Shown: positions 9,824 through 18,812 of the stretch, in pieces | Position numbering within the stretch: position 1 is the first letter of the stretch | Layout of the letters: the number at the start of each line of letters is the position of its first letter | Source of the DNA: Sphingobium aromaticiconvertens | GTDB taxonomy: Bacteria; Pseudomonadota; Alphaproteobacteria; Sphingomonadales; Sphingomonadaceae | Reading direction: 5' to 3' | Length of the DNA: 64,000 bases | NCBI RefSeq assembly: GCF_037154075.1 | Contig: NZ_JBANRJ010000001.1 | Coordinates: forward strand, 4,707,501-4,771,500 | Program-made: the position numbers and the translations under genes | The notes under the pieces: model-generated | Databases searched by the model: none | Told to the model about the DNA's origin: nothing | What the model saw: only the letters and a program-made list of their open reading frames with translations

Positions 9824-11108
9824 GTGCGCCGGGATTTGAAAGTTTTGCCTCGGGAAGCGCTTACCGAAAGCCAAGCGTCGCTGGTGCCCTATGGCGTGGC
9901 GCATTTCGGAAAGAGCCTTTTCTGGTATTCAAGCGAGTTGGTCTTTGCCTTCTTCCTGACCGAGCGCGCAGGGCTGCCCGCCGCATGGATGGGGGGCCTG
10001 CTGGCCGGTGGACTGGTGCTGAGCGCGCTGATCGACCTCGCCATCGGCTGGCAATTGCGCGGCGCCTCGTTCACACTTGCCCGCGCCTGCCGGTTGCAGT
10101 TCATCGGGGCTTGCGCGAGCGCGGCGGCGATCACCCCCTGTTCGCCGCAGATCTGCTGCCCGAGGCATGGCGGCTGATCTGGGCGGTGCTGCTCGCGACC
10201 CTCTTTCGTATTGCCTATGCGCTCTATGACATTCCACAGAACGCCACGCTGGGTCTCGCCACGCGCAATGCCAGGGAGCGCGCGCGGCTGGCGGCATTGA
10301 GGCTGTCCTGTAGTGGCATGGCGTCCATCGCGGTCGCCACCGCGCTCGCCTGGCTGGTCAGCGGCGGGAGTCAGAACGGAAGCGGCCGTTTTGCGCTCGT
10401 GACGCTGGGGATGTCCGTGGTCGCCATCGGCTCGGCCTGGTATCTGACGCGACTGCGCGGCCACGTCCTGACGCCGACTGCGCCGTTCCGGCCGCATCGC
10501 CCGCTTCGGACACCGGCATCGACCTGATCCCGCTGCTCCTGCTGATGTTTCTGGTATCGATAGCGACATCGGTGTTCGGCAAGCTCGAACCCTATTATGT
10601 CGCCTATCGCTGGCAGGGCCAGGGCGGGACGATCATCATCGCTGCTTCGGTCGGCCTTACCTTGGCGCAGCCTTTCTGGCTGATCACATTGCGCCGGATG
10701 GGCCACCTCCGCACGCTCTGCGTGGCGTTCGTCCTTCTTGGCGCCGGGGCGATCGCATTCACGCTGGCCGAGATCGCTGGCTATTTTGCGCAGGCGGCCT
10801 TCGCATTCCTGTTCGGCGCGGCCAATGGAGGCATTGCCACGCTTTTGTGGGCGAGCTTCGCGGATCGGGTTTCCGCCGAGCGTCCGACCGCGCCCGCCTC
10901 CGCATTTGCGCTGTTGACAGCGATCTCGAAATTCGGGCTGACGGTCGCGGCATGGCTTTTCCTGGTGGACTATCGCGTGGACGGCACGGGGCTTGACCTC
11001 GCCATGGCGGGCATTCCGGCGGCCGCCGTGGCAATGTGCCTGGCCGTCATGGCCTTGTCGTCACCGATCCGAAACGGCGGACGGCTCCGCATTATGCCCC
11101 GAATCTGA
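9824..11108 (+). pseudogene. MFS permease of the GPH (glycoside-pentoside-hexuronide) family, two frameshifts
   Basis: Three consecutive frames reconstruct one permease of about 428 residues. Frame 1 (GTG 9824 to about 10130) gives FGKSLFWYSSELVFAFFLTE, the usual GPH N-terminus; frame 2 (about 10130-10480) gives FRIAYALYDIPQNATLGL, a strong GPH signature; frame 3 (about 10485-11108) gives the C-terminal six segments with FGAANGGIATLLWASFADR. Both shifts correspond to loss of one base. The family imports glycosides, pentosides or hexuronides by cation symport, in keeping with the upstream locus. As given it cannot make a full protein. Confidence 0.75.
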
Positions 11109-11379
11109 TCGGTAACGACGTGCAGTGTCTCCGGCCAAACAGCATTGCGGCAAGAGGATGCAATCCAGTGCGCGCCGGCGGCGCCTATGGCCATGTCGAC
11201 ACGGGCGGCCAGATTGCCTGATTGCCCCCTCACGTCGGGGTCACCACTTCCCTCTCCATTTTTGCCCGAGAGGCTGGGCAAGATTTGCGCGCTCTTGAAG
11301 CCTGCACCCACTCTGCTCCGTCGATATCTTTCAGCCTCCATTTACGTTTCGCTAACGCAACACGCCTATCCTGCCCCTC
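11109..11379. other. Non-coding gap between GPH remnant and PilZ gene
   Basis: About 271 bases with no supportable gene. The minus strand from 11341 stays open and translates to a plausible but unrecognised peptide; codon pattern and lack of a ribosome site argue against it. A short TTTACGTTTCGCTAACG segment at 11341-11357 could be the PilZ promoter region. Confidence 0.3.
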
Positions 11380-11886
11380 ATGCGCGAAACCAATTCCGTC
11401 CCGATCCATGCCCTGATGTGGAACACGAAACGATCGTCCATTCGACATAAAGTCGAGCGGTGGTCGACGTTGCGAGCCGGCAACGGTGCGCCGCAGGACG
11501 TCGCGATAGACGATCTGTCCCTGACGGGCTTCCGCATGTCAGGGGTCGATGAAATGACCAAGGGCGACCTGATCATGGTTGGCCTCGCAGGCGTCGGTGC
11601 CCGCGAGGCTTCCGTAGTCTGGGTTGGCGACGGGGTTGCCGGGTGCAGTTTTTCTTCCCCGATAACACCCCTCCAGTTCGAAAAGACCATTTCCGCCAAT
11701 ACGGTCGTGGAGGCAGACTTCGGTCCTTATTCATCAAGCGCCGATGAGATGGGCAAAAGCGAAGGCTCCGGCCGAGCGATGTCGGGCAGGCGCGCGCTGG
11801 TCACGATCATCGCGGCGGCTGTTCTAGCCTGGGCCGGCTTTATAGCGCTGGGCTATGTGATTGCGTTGCTGGCGGGCGTGGCCTAG
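11380..11886 (+). CDS. PilZ-domain protein with C-terminal membrane anchor
   Basis: A 168-residue protein. The PilZ c-di-GMP fold is suggested by an arginine-rich first motif (KRSSIRHKVERW, about residues 18-30) and the second motif IDDLSLTGFRM (D-x-S-x-x-G). A single hydrophobic segment (LVTIIAAAVLAWAGFIALG, about 143-161) anchors it to the inner membrane at the C-terminus. The first motif is not a perfect RxxxR, so nucleotide binding is probable but not certain. It is monocistronic here; the YfiN diguanylate cyclase at 16.8-18.1 kb would be a nearby c-di-GMP source. Confidence 0.78.
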   Translation: MRETNSVPIHALMWNTKRSSIRHKVERWSTLRAGNGAPQDVAIDDLSLTGFRMSGVDEMTKGDLIMVGLAGVGAREASVVWVGDGVAGCSFSSPITPLQFEKTISANTVVEADFGPYSSSADEMGKSEGSGRAMSGRRALVTIIAAAVLAWAGFIALGYVIALLAGVA

Positions 11887-12099
11887 CGCCACCGGATCAA
11901 AGGGCAGCAGCCTTCACCGCTTCATTGATCCGCGACGCCTTGCAAAGATTATGCGCCGGGCACATCCAATATCCGCGCTTCATCCCTGATCCGCCCATTC
12001 TGAGCAGGATTGGCTGTCCTTGCCGGCTGATGGGCCGCCGGGGCTTCCAGAACGGGAACCATCCCCTCGATCATCGCAACTCAGCCCGCAGGAAATCCC
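11887..12099. other. Gap between PilZ and Grx-MauE genes
   Basis: About 213 bases. On the minus strand a frame ending at 11897 stays open for roughly 57 codons and contains CPAHNLC, a pair of cysteines with a histidine, but no convincing start or ribosome site is present. It may be a gene remnant. Nothing else is seen. Confidence 0.25.
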
Positions 12100-12858
12100 T
12101 TACATCGGCATTATGACCATCCAGAGCGCCATCCCGACCATCATCACGTTTTCGATCAGGGAAACGAAACCCAGCGGCACATTGCTGTCGCCGCCGACAC
12201 AGGCGCATTTCAGCTCACGCCGGTCGATATAGACCGCCTTGAACACCGATACCGCACCCACGCCACCGATGAACAAGGCCACCGGGACAGACAGCCATCT
12301 GGCGCTGCCGGAAATCATCAGCACGCCGGCCAGCGCCTCGGCAAAGGGATAGAGGAACGCATAGGGCACCCAGCGCTGCGCCAGCAGGTCATAGCCCAGG
12401 AACATGGTCGCGAACCCGCTCACATCGCGTAGCTTCTGGATCGCCAGCACACACATGGAAAAGGCGATGAACCATTGCCCGGCATGGGCCGTAAAGGGCG
12501 TGCCGAATATCGCATGGCTGGCCGCCAAGGCCATCAGCGCGGTCATCGCGAACATCGCGATCACGGGGCGGTAGGTGACGGCCCTGGGATCGCGGACCAC
12601 CATGTTGAAATGGCGGCGCAGATCGTCAAAACCACCGATCCGGGCACCGTCGATAAAGGTCTGGGGTGTCGTTTGCACGCCATGGTCTGCCTTGAAGGCG
12701 TCGATCTGCTCCCGACTGGTCAGCCAGCGATCCTCGACCTGAAAGCCCTTGCGCCGCAACAGATGGAGCGCGCGCAAGCCCCAGGGACAGACATGCTTGT
12801 CCATCACCATGCGATAGAGGATCGCTTGTCCCTGGGTCGTTGCGGCGGGGGCATTCAT
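12100..12858 (-). CDS. Glutaredoxin-like / MauE (DoxX-like) membrane fusion protein
   Basis: A 252-residue fusion. Residues 10-85 form a glutaredoxin-like domain with a single active-site cysteine (HVCPWG, Cys24; the second Cys of CxxC is Gly) and the cis-Pro region TTPQTFIDG. Residues 95-252 are a four-helix MauE/DoxX-type membrane domain with a conserved C-terminal CxC (KCACVGG, Cys218/Cys220). MauE-like proteins pass thiol electrons across the inner membrane. The ATG at 12858 has AAGGA upstream; longer frames to 12915 would cross the promoter. It is transcribed divergently from the MerR gene through a MerR-type promoter at 12898-12928, so expression is probably induced by a thiol-reactive metal or oxidant. 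Confidence 0.82.
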   Translation of the reverse strand: MNAPAATTQGQAILYRMVMDKHVCPWGLRALHLLRRKGFQVEDRWLTSREQIDAFKADHGVQTTPQTFIDGARIGGFDDLRRHFNMVVRDPRAVTYRPVIAMFAMTALMALAASHAIFGTPFTAHAGQWFIAFSMCVLAIQKLRDVSGFATMFLGYDLLAQRWVPYAFLYPFAEALAGVLMISGSARWLSVPVALFIGGVGAVSVFKAVYIDRRELKCACVGGDSNVPLGFVSLIENVMMVGMALWMVIMPM

Positions 12859-12897
12859 GGCCGGATATCCTTCTTCAAAACCGATGTTACCCACCCC

Positions 12898-12928
12898 ATA
12901 TGGGGTCCGTAGCATGGTACGGAGTCAA
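12898..12928 (-). promoter_or_regulatory. MerR-type operator/promoter with elongated 19-bp spacer
   Basis: Read on the minus strand, TTGACT (-35, 12923-12928) and CCATAT (-10, 12898-12903) are separated by 19 bp instead of 17, the hallmark of promoters twisted open by MerR-family activators. Inside the spacer sits TCCGTACCATGCTACGGA (12906-12923), a perfect TCCGTA/TACGGA inverted repeat with a 6-nt centre, the same half-sites and spacing as the mercury merO. It faces the glutaredoxin-MauE gene and abuts the MerR start. Confidence 0.8.
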
Positions 12929-12930
12929 GC

Positions 12931-13350
12931 ATGAACGGCATGACCATAGGACGGCTCGCAAAAGCAGCCGGGGTCGGCGTGGAAACGATACGCTATTATC
13001 AGCGGCGCGGCCTGCTGGAGACGCCCGAACGCCCCCATGGCAGCGGTTCGGGGGGATCGGTGCGGCGCTATGACGATCAGGACGTCACGCGCCTGCGCTT
13101 CATCCGCGCGGCGCAAGGAGCGGGCTTTACGCTCGCGCAGATCGACAACCTCATCGCTCTGGACGCCACGCAGGACCGGGCGCGCGCCCGCGATCTGGCC
13201 CGGCAGCAGATCGCCGCGCTCGACGCGAAAATCGCCGAGCTTGTTGACGCCCGCGATGCACTGGCGCGGCTGGCGGTGGATTGTGAAACGGGCGGCGCGG
13301 GGCCGTGCCCCATCCTCACCGCCTTCGAGCCGGGCCGGATGCAGGGATAG
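12931..13350 (+). CDS. MerR-family metal/thiol-responsive regulator
   Basis: A 139-residue protein: winged helix-turn-helix (MTIGRLAKAAGVGVETIRYY, residues 4-23), wing with RRYDDQD, then a dimer coiled coil and a C-terminal metal loop. Two cysteines, Cys118 and Cys126 (CETGGAGPC, seven residues between), match the spacing of CueR-type monovalent-metal sensors, while MerR proper has eight between. The residue 35 positions before Cys118, which is Cys in MerR/ZntR and Ser in CueR, is Arg83 here. The operator next to it is nonetheless mercury-like. Start is 12931 or the in-frame ATG at 12940; with either, the transcript leader overlaps the divergent promoter. Confidence 0.9.
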   Translation: MNGMTIGRLAKAAGVGVETIRYYQRRGLLETPERPHGSGSGGSVRRYDDQDVTRLRFIRAAQGAGFTLAQIDNLIALDATQDRARARDLARQQIAALDAKIAELVDARDALARLAVDCETGGAGPCPILTAFEPGRMQG

Positions 13351-13388
13351 GCGGACGGTTAATCCCCGCCCGCCCGTCCCCTATTCCA

Positions 13389-14042
13389 TCAACCGATGGT
13401 CTGGCCGGTCTTTGCCCAGTCGGCAAGAAAGCCTTCGATACCCTTGTCGGTCAGCACATGGTTGAACAGCGCCTTGATGACGGCGGGCGGCGCGGTCATC
13501 ACGTCGGCGCCGATGCGGGCGCTTTCCAGCACATGGATGGGGTGACGGACCGACGCGACCAGGATTTCGGTGTCGAACTGATAGTTGTCATAGATCAGGC
13601 GGATGTCCTCGATCAGCGCCATGCCGTCAAAGCCGTTATCGTCATGACGACCGACGAAGGGCGAGATGAACGACGCGCCCGCCTTGGCCGCCAGCAGCGC
13701 CTGATTGGCCGAGAAGCAGAGGGTGACATTCACCATCGTTCCCTCGTCGGTCAGCGCCTTGCAGGTTTTGAGGCCGTCGATGGTCAACGGCACCTTGATG
13801 CAGACATTGTCCGCGATCTTCTTGAGGATCGCGGCTTCCTTCATCATCGTCTCATGGTCGAGCGCGACGACCTCTGCGGATACCGGACCATCGACGATGC
13901 CACAGATTTCCTCGACCACTTCCAGAAACTTGCGACCCGACTTGTGGATCAGCGAAGGGTTGGTGGTGACGCCGTCCAGCAGGCCAGTGGCCGCCAGGTC
14001 GCGGATCTCGTTGGTGTCGGCGGTATCGACGAAGAATTTCAT
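13389..14042 (-). CDS. Transaldolase / fructose-6-phosphate aldolase-like, small (TalC) type
   Basis: 217 residues beginning [17 protein letters not shown], the standard start of the short decameric transaldolase subfamily. The Schiff-base lysine is in NVCIKVPLT and the region [17 protein letters not shown] and FVGRHDD follow as in the family. It transfers dihydroxyacetone units in the non-oxidative pentose phosphate pathway in the cytoplasm. The ATG at 14042 has GGAAGG about 12 nt upstream; a longer frame to 14063 adds seven unlikely residues. Divergent from priA with an 86-nt gap. Confidence 0.93.
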   Translation of the reverse strand: MKFFVDTADTNEIRDLAATGLLDGVTTNPSLIHKSGRKFLEVVEEICGIVDGPVSAEVVALDHETMMKEAAILKKIADNVCIKVPLTIDGLKTCKALTDEGTMVNVTLCFSANQALLAAKAGASFISPFVGRHDDNGFDGMALIEDIRLIYDNYQFDTEILVASVRHPIHVLESARIGADVMTAPPAVIKALFNHVLTDKGIEGFLADWAKTGQTIG

Positions 14043-14128
14043 GGGGATTGGCCCTTCCAGCACTTTGCAGGTGATTCGTTGGTCGGGGCTATAGCGTCAT
14101 CCGCCCTGCCTGTCCTACATGGGCGCAC

Positions 14129-16297
14129 ATGACCCGCGCCCGTGTCCTCCTTTTGAATGCCGCCCTTGGGCCACTCGACTATCGGGTGCCCCACAATATG
14201 AGGGTTTTGCCCGGCAGTATCGTCGTAGCGCCGCTGGGACCGCGCCAGTTGGTGGGCGTCGTCTGGGATGAGGGCAGCTTTCCCGATGTCGAGACGGTGG
14301 GTGACAATCGGCTTCGCAATTTGCTGGACGTGCTCGACGCGCCACCGCTCCCCGAAACACTGCGCCGGTTGATCGAGTGGACCGCGGATTATTATCTGTC
14401 GCCGCCCGCTGCCGTGCTCCGCATGGCGCTCGCCTCGATGTCCGCGCTGGAGGGCGCGCGCACGGTGATCGAATATCGCGCCACCGGCGACATGCCCGAT
14501 CGCATGACCGACCAGCGCACACAGGCGATGGAACGCATTGGCGACCGCCAGGGGCTGATCCGCGAACTGGCGATGATCGGCGGGGTCAGCGACGCGGTGA
14601 TCCGGGGGCTGGTCAAGGTCGGCGCGTTCGAGCCGGTGGAGGTCAGCGTCGACACGCCCTTCCCCGATCCCGACCCTGGCTTTGCGCCGCCCGCCCTGTC
14701 GGACGCGCAACGCGCGGCGTCGGCGACCTTTGTGAAGGCGGTCAACGCCCACGCCTTCGCCCCCTTCCTGCTCGACGGCGTCACCGGCTCCGGCAAGACC
14801 GAGGTGTATTTCGAGGCGATCGCCGCAGCCATCCATGCCGATCGCCAGACATTGGTGCTGCTGCCTGAAATCGCGCTGACCGAACCCTTCCTCGAACGTT
14901 TCGAGAAACGCTTCGGCACGGTGCCGGTCAACTGGCACAGCGGCTTGCGCCAGACCGAACGGCGGCGCGCCTGGCGGGCCATTGCCAGCGGGCAGGCAAA
15001 AGTCGTGGTCGGCGCTCGCTCCGCCCTGTTCCTGCCCTATCCCAAACTGGGCCTCATCATCGTCGATGAAGCGCATGAGGCCAGCTTCAAGCAGGAGGAA
15101 GGCGTCCATTATCATGCCCGCGACGTGGCGGTGATGCGTGGCCTGATCGAAAAATTCCCGGTCATCCTCGCGTCGGCCACCCCGGCGATCGAGACGCGGC
15201 ATCAGGTCGATCTGGGCCGCTACAAGGAGATAAAGCTGCCCGCCCGCTATGGCGGCGCAGAGATGCCTGAGATTGTCGGCGTCAACCTGCTGACCGACCC
15301 GCCAGAGCGGGGCCGCTGGATTGCGCCGCCGCTGGTCAAGGCGATCGACGAGACGATGGCGAAGGGCGAACAGTCACTCCTGTTCCTCAACCGCCGGGGC
15401 TACGCGCCGCTCACCCTCTGCCGCCATTGCGGCTATCGTTTCCAATGCCCCAACTGCACCGCCTGGATGGTCGAGCATCGCCTGACCCACCGGCTCGCCT
15501 GCCACCATTGCGGCCATGTCGTCCCCGCCCCGCGTTTCTGCCCGGAGTGCAAGGAGGAGGATTCACTGGTCGCCTGCGGTCCCGGCGTCGAGCGGATCGC
15601 CGACGAGGTGAAGGCCCTCTGGCCGCAGGCACGGACCGCCATCGTCACCTCCGACACGCTCTGGTCTCCAGCCAAGGCGGCTGAGTTTGTAAAAGCGGTG
15701 GAGGCGGGCGACATCGACCTGATCGTCGGCACCCAGCTTGTCACCAAGGGCTATCATTTTCCCAACCTGACGCTGGTTGGCGTGATCGACGCCGATCTGG
15801 GGCTGGAGGGGGGCGACCTGCGCGCATCGGAACGCACCTTCCAGCAGATCGTCCAGGTGGCCGGGCGCGCCGGGCGGGGGCAAAAGCCGGGCCGCGTGTT
15901 CATTCAGACCCGAATGCCCGAAACCGGCGTCATCCAGGCGCTGATCGACGGCGACACCGAACGTTTCTACGCCGCCGAGACGGAGAATCGACGCCGCGCC
16001 AACGCCCCGCCCTTTGGCCGTTTCGCCGCGATCATCGTCTCCAGCGAGAAAGCCGATGAAGCCGCCGAGATTGCGCGCCTGATCGGCAAGTCGGCGCCAG
16101 CAATCGAGGGGCTGCGCGTCTACGGCCCCGCCCCCGCGCCACTCTCCGTCCTGCGCGGTCGCCATCGCCACCGGCTGCTGGTCCACGCCACCCGCGCGAT
16201 CGACGTGCAGGACGCCATCCGCGAATGGCTGGGCAATATCGTCTGGAAATCCAGCACCCGCGTCGCCGTCGACGTCGATCCCTACAGCTTCATGTAA
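14129..16297 (+). CDS. priA: Primosomal protein N' (replication restart helicase PriA)
   Basis: 722 residues, normal length. N-terminal 3'-DNA-binding domain (about 1-105), then a superfamily 2 helicase core with Walker A GVTGSGKTE at about 217-225 and DEAH at about 315. A zinc-binding insertion with eight cysteines (CRHC, CPNC, CHHC, CPEC) lies near 430-480, followed by the helicase C-terminal motifs (GTQLVTKGYHFPNLT and QVAGRAGRG). PriA reloads the replisome at collapsed forks. The start codon has only a weak ribosome site. A short GC hairpin at about 16299-16313 followed by TTT may end transcription. Confidence 0.97.
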   Translation: MTRARVLLLNAALGPLDYRVPHNMRVLPGSIVVAPLGPRQLVGVVWDEGSFPDVETVGDNRLRNLLDVLDAPPLPETLRRLIEWTADYYLSPPAAVLRMALASMSALEGARTVIEYRATGDMPDRMTDQRTQAMERIGDRQGLIRELAMIGGVSDAVIRGLVKVGAFEPVEVSVDTPFPDPDPGFAPPALSDAQRAASATFVKAVNAHAFAPFLLDGVTGSGKTEVYFEAIAAAIHADRQTLVLLPEIALTEPFLERFEKRFGTVPVNWHSGLRQTERRRAWRAIASGQAKVVVGARSALFLPYPKLGLIIVDEAHEASFKQEEGVHYHARDVAVMRGLIEKFPVILASATPAIETRHQVDLGRYKEIKLPARYGGAEMPEIVGVNLLTDPPERGRWIAPPLVKAIDETMAKGEQSLLFLNRRGYAPLTLCRHCGYRFQCPNCTAWMVEHRLTHRLACHHCGHVVPAPRFCPECKEEDSLVACGPGVERIADEVKALWPQARTAIVTSDTLWSPAKAAEFVKAVEAGDIDLIVGTQLVTKGYHFPNLTLVGVIDADLGLEGGDLRASERTFQQIVQVAGRAGRGQKPGRVFIQTRMPETGVIQALIDGDTERFYAAETENRRRANAPPFGRFAAIIVSSEKADEAAEIARLIGKSAPAIEGLRVYGPAPAPLSVLRGRHRHRLLVHATRAIDVQDAIREWLGNIVWKSSTRVAVDVDPYSFM

Positions 16298-16323
16298 GGG
16301 GCCGATCGCCCCGTTTCAGAGCT

Positions 16324-16824
16324 TCAGGGCACCATCGCATCGGCTGGCGTAACCAGAATCACAACGCGCCTGTTTTCCTTCCGCCCCTGCGCTGTCGCAT
16401 TATCCTCGACCGGGTCGCGTTGTCCCATGCCGACGACCCGGATCGCTCCGCTATCCATTCCGCCCCCCGCCATCGCCGCCGCGACGGCTTGCGCCCGGCG
16501 GCGCGAAAGGGCGTCATTATAGCGCGCCGCCCCCACCGAATCGGTGTGCCCCTGCACCTCTGCGCCATGAATGCCGACCCCCACCAATGCCGACACCATC
16601 CGACCCAGCCCCTGCTGCCGGCTGGGCGGCAGAACAGCTTCATCGGTCGCAAATAACAGCCTGTCGGCCATGCCCAGCTCCCAATTATCCCCTGCGGGGC
16701 TAAAGCCGTTGCCGGCAAGCGCTGCGACCTGCTGTTGCGTGAACGCGGAACGCACGGGTTCACGAACAGTCTGACAGGCGGCCAGCGCCAACAAGGCAAA
16801 CAGCGGCATCATCACTTTACGCAT
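16324..16824 (-). CDS. yfiB: OmpA-family lipoprotein, YfiB-like
   Basis: 166 residues. A lipobox LAAC at about residues 13-16 marks an acylated outer membrane lipoprotein; the C-terminal OmpA domain shows the peptidoglycan-binding pattern VQGHTDSVG with NDALSRRRAQAV. It begins 4 nt after the yfiN-like gene and completes a yfiR-yfiN-yfiB order. In Pseudomonas, YfiB at the outer membrane sequesters YfiR under envelope stress and thereby frees YfiN to make c-di-GMP. Confidence 0.85.
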   Translation of the reverse strand: MRKVMMPLFALLALAACQTVREPVRSAFTQQQVAALAGNGFSPAGDNWELGMADRLLFATDEAVLPPSRQQGLGRMVSALVGVGIHGAEVQGHTDSVGAARYNDALSRRRAQAVAAAMAGGGMDSGAIRVVGMGQRDPVEDNATAQGRKENRRVVILVTPADAMVP

Positions 16825-16828
16825 TCGT

Positions 16829-18091
16829 TCAATTCATCCTGTCTTCGTGTCCAGACCGCTCGCTCTGCTTGGCGGCATACATGGCCGCATCAGCCTGACG
16901 CAGCAGGTCTCGCGGGTCGCTGCTCTGACCATTGCTCAGGGCAAAACCGATGCTGAGCGACGCCTTCAGACTTTCGCCATTGGGCAGCATGATCGGTTCG
17001 GACATCGTGTCCTGAATATGCGCGATCACGCCATCCACATCCTCACGCCCCGCGGGCGCCGACAGCAACGCGGCAAATTCGTCGCCGCCCAGACGGAAGG
17101 CCAGGTCGCCCCGTCGGATGCTGGCGCGCAAACGGGCGGCGATCACCACCAGCATCACGTCCCCCGCGTCATGGCCATAGGTGTCATTGACCCGCTTGAA
17201 CCGATTGGCGTCCATATACAGGATGGCAAAGGACTGGCCCGTCAGCCCCGCTTCGTCCGATGCGGCCCTCAACCTGTCCTCAAACATGGCGCGATTGCCC
17301 AGCGCGGTCAGCGGGTCGTGACTGGCCTGACGAGCGAGCGCCCGGTTCTCCCGCTTAATCCCTTCGTGCCACCCCTGAAGCTCTGCCAGCAGGCTGTTGA
17401 AGTCGCCTGCAAGACTGTCGATTTCGGCAATGGCGGACGACGACGCCCTGCGGTCAAACGCCCTGTCCACCCGTACCGCATGGGCAACCTCTGCAATTTC
17501 CGCCAACGGCTCGGTCACGTCGCGACGCAGGCGGCGCGCCAGCAAATAAGTTGCCAGCGCCGTAATCGCCAGGCACCCCAGGCTGGTGAGCAGGCCCGAC
17601 AGGATATAGCGGCCGATGCCGCTGGTATCGCCCTGCAGGCGCACTTCACCGATGACGCGGCCTTCCTGTCGAACCATGACCCGTGCGGGCGCGGGCCAGA
17701 TCAGGCGGCTGGCTGCGCCGCCCATCTCCGCCAGCCAGCCCGCCTCGGGCCGGGTCCAGCCAGCGATGCGGCGGCCATGCGCATCCATCACCTCAACCGA
17801 TCGGACACCTTCAGTCGCCGCGACCATCATCATGCTGTCGCGCACGGCGGCATGATCATCAAACAGGATGGCGGGTTCCACGGTATAGCTGACCGTCTGG
17901 GCGATCAGGGCAAGGTTGCGGCTGGCATAGCCCTGCATCGCAAAGGCCCCGGCCGCCGTCAGCGTGATTCCCGTCGTCAGGATGGCGAACATGATGAGGC
18001 GCAGATGCGCGCGCGCCAGCAATTGATGCAGCGTCAGCAATGGACTTTTCACGGGCTGGTTGGTCACGGGCTGGTTGGCGGGGATGTCCAT
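16829..18091 (-). CDS. yfiN: Membrane diguanylate cyclase YfiN/TpbB-like
   Basis: 420 residues: cytoplasmic N-tail, membrane helix (about 33-53), periplasmic domain (about 55-155), second helix (about 165-185), HAMP (about 186-240) and GGDEF cyclase domain (about 255-415). The active-site GGDEF is at 335-339, with an inhibitory site RRGD at 326-329, exactly five residues before it, so product inhibition should work. The domain order matches YfiN, which is kept off by periplasmic YfiR. It starts 3 nt after the yfiR-like stop. Confidence 0.9.
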   Translation of the reverse strand: MDIPANQPVTNQPVKSPLLTLHQLLARAHLRLIMFAILTTGITLTAAGAFAMQGYASRNLALIAQTVSYTVEPAILFDDHAAVRDSMMMVAATEGVRSVEVMDAHGRRIAGWTRPEAGWLAEMGGAASRLIWPAPARVMVRQEGRVIGEVRLQGDTSGIGRYILSGLLTSLGCLAITALATYLLARRLRRDVTEPLAEIAEVAHAVRVDRAFDRRASSSAIAEIDSLAGDFNSLLAELQGWHEGIKRENRALARQASHDPLTALGNRAMFEDRLRAASDEAGLTGQSFAILYMDANRFKRVNDTYGHDAGDVMLVVIAARLRASIRRGDLAFRLGGDEFAALLSAPAGREDVDGVIAHIQDTMSEPIMLPNGESLKASLSIGFALSNGQSSDPRDLLRQADAAMYAAKQSERSGHEDRMN

Positions 18092-18094
18092 GGA

Positions 18095-18649
18095 TCAGCC
18101 CCCTCCCCGCGACAGGCGTAGCACACGTGGATCGATCCTGACTGTCGAACGCGACACCGCATCAATATTCAATTGGAAATTCAGACTGTTGGCGGAAAAT
18201 AACAGGCAGAACATCGCCCCGGCCCGGCATCCCGTATCGGTTTCCGCAATCGTGACGACCGGCCCGCCACGCGCATCCGCGATCAGCCGCCTCGCACGCG
18301 TCGCATCCATCGCGCCCAGATAGAGGGCATCGCAGGACTCTGGTAGGGCATCTTCGCCAGACGGCAGCATCCGGCGCTCCACGGCACGCGCGCCGTCTAG
18401 GGTGATAGTATCAAGTTGATCCGCATAGTTGGCCTTTCCCGCCACGCACAACCCGATCGTCGAACGGGGCGCAGGCCAGCGGGTATAGGTGAATATCGCA
18501 TCGACCATGCGCGCAACGGCTGCGGCAACGCGATCAGGCTGGTCGGGCAAAGGCATGAGCGCGGGCACCACCATGGCCGACCAGGGGGTTTCGGCTGCCA
18601 GCGTCACGGCCGGAGCCATCATCAATGCGGCCAGCAGCCAATGTCGCAC
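18095..18649 (-). CDS. yfiR: Periplasmic regulator YfiR-like
   Basis: 184 residues from a GTG at 18649 that follows GAGGGGGG closely; a signal peptide ends near VTLAAE. The YfiR family pattern is recognisable: FTYTRWP early, then two cysteine pairs (GLCVAG with SCDALY, and CRAGAMFC), the last pair seven residues apart as in the Pseudomonas protein, where these disulfides make YfiR redox sensitive. A conserved tail FQLNIDAVSRS ends the domain. It represses the diguanylate cyclase encoded next. First gene of the three-gene unit. Confidence 0.88.
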   Translation of the reverse strand: MRHWLLAALMMAPAVTLAAETPWSAMVVPALMPLPDQPDRVAAAVARMVDAIFTYTRWPAPRSTIGLCVAGKANYADQLDTITLDGARAVERRMLPSGEDALPESCDALYLGAMDATRARRLIADARGGPVVTIAETDTGCRAGAMFCLLFSANSLNFQLNIDAVSRSTVRIDPRVLRLSRGGG

Positions 18650-18812
18650 GTCACCCCCCTCAATAGAGGCGACACGCCCCGACATCGTTAATCAATCGTA
18701 AAATATCGGGCAGATACAGGATTTAGTCAATCATTCCGGTTATGCAACCATCAGCATGAAGGTTTCCGTCCGCATCCACTGGACTCGCGTTCAAACAGGC
18801 ACCGCCGCGCCA

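Noticed and set aside
11897..12074. Minus-strand frame with CPAHNLC as a small zinc protein gene
   Set aside because: No credible start codon or ribosome site; recorded only as a possible remnant.
12898..13350. Mercury resistance operon
   Set aside because: Operator is mer-like, but merT, merP and merA are absent and the regulator lacks the first metal cysteine.
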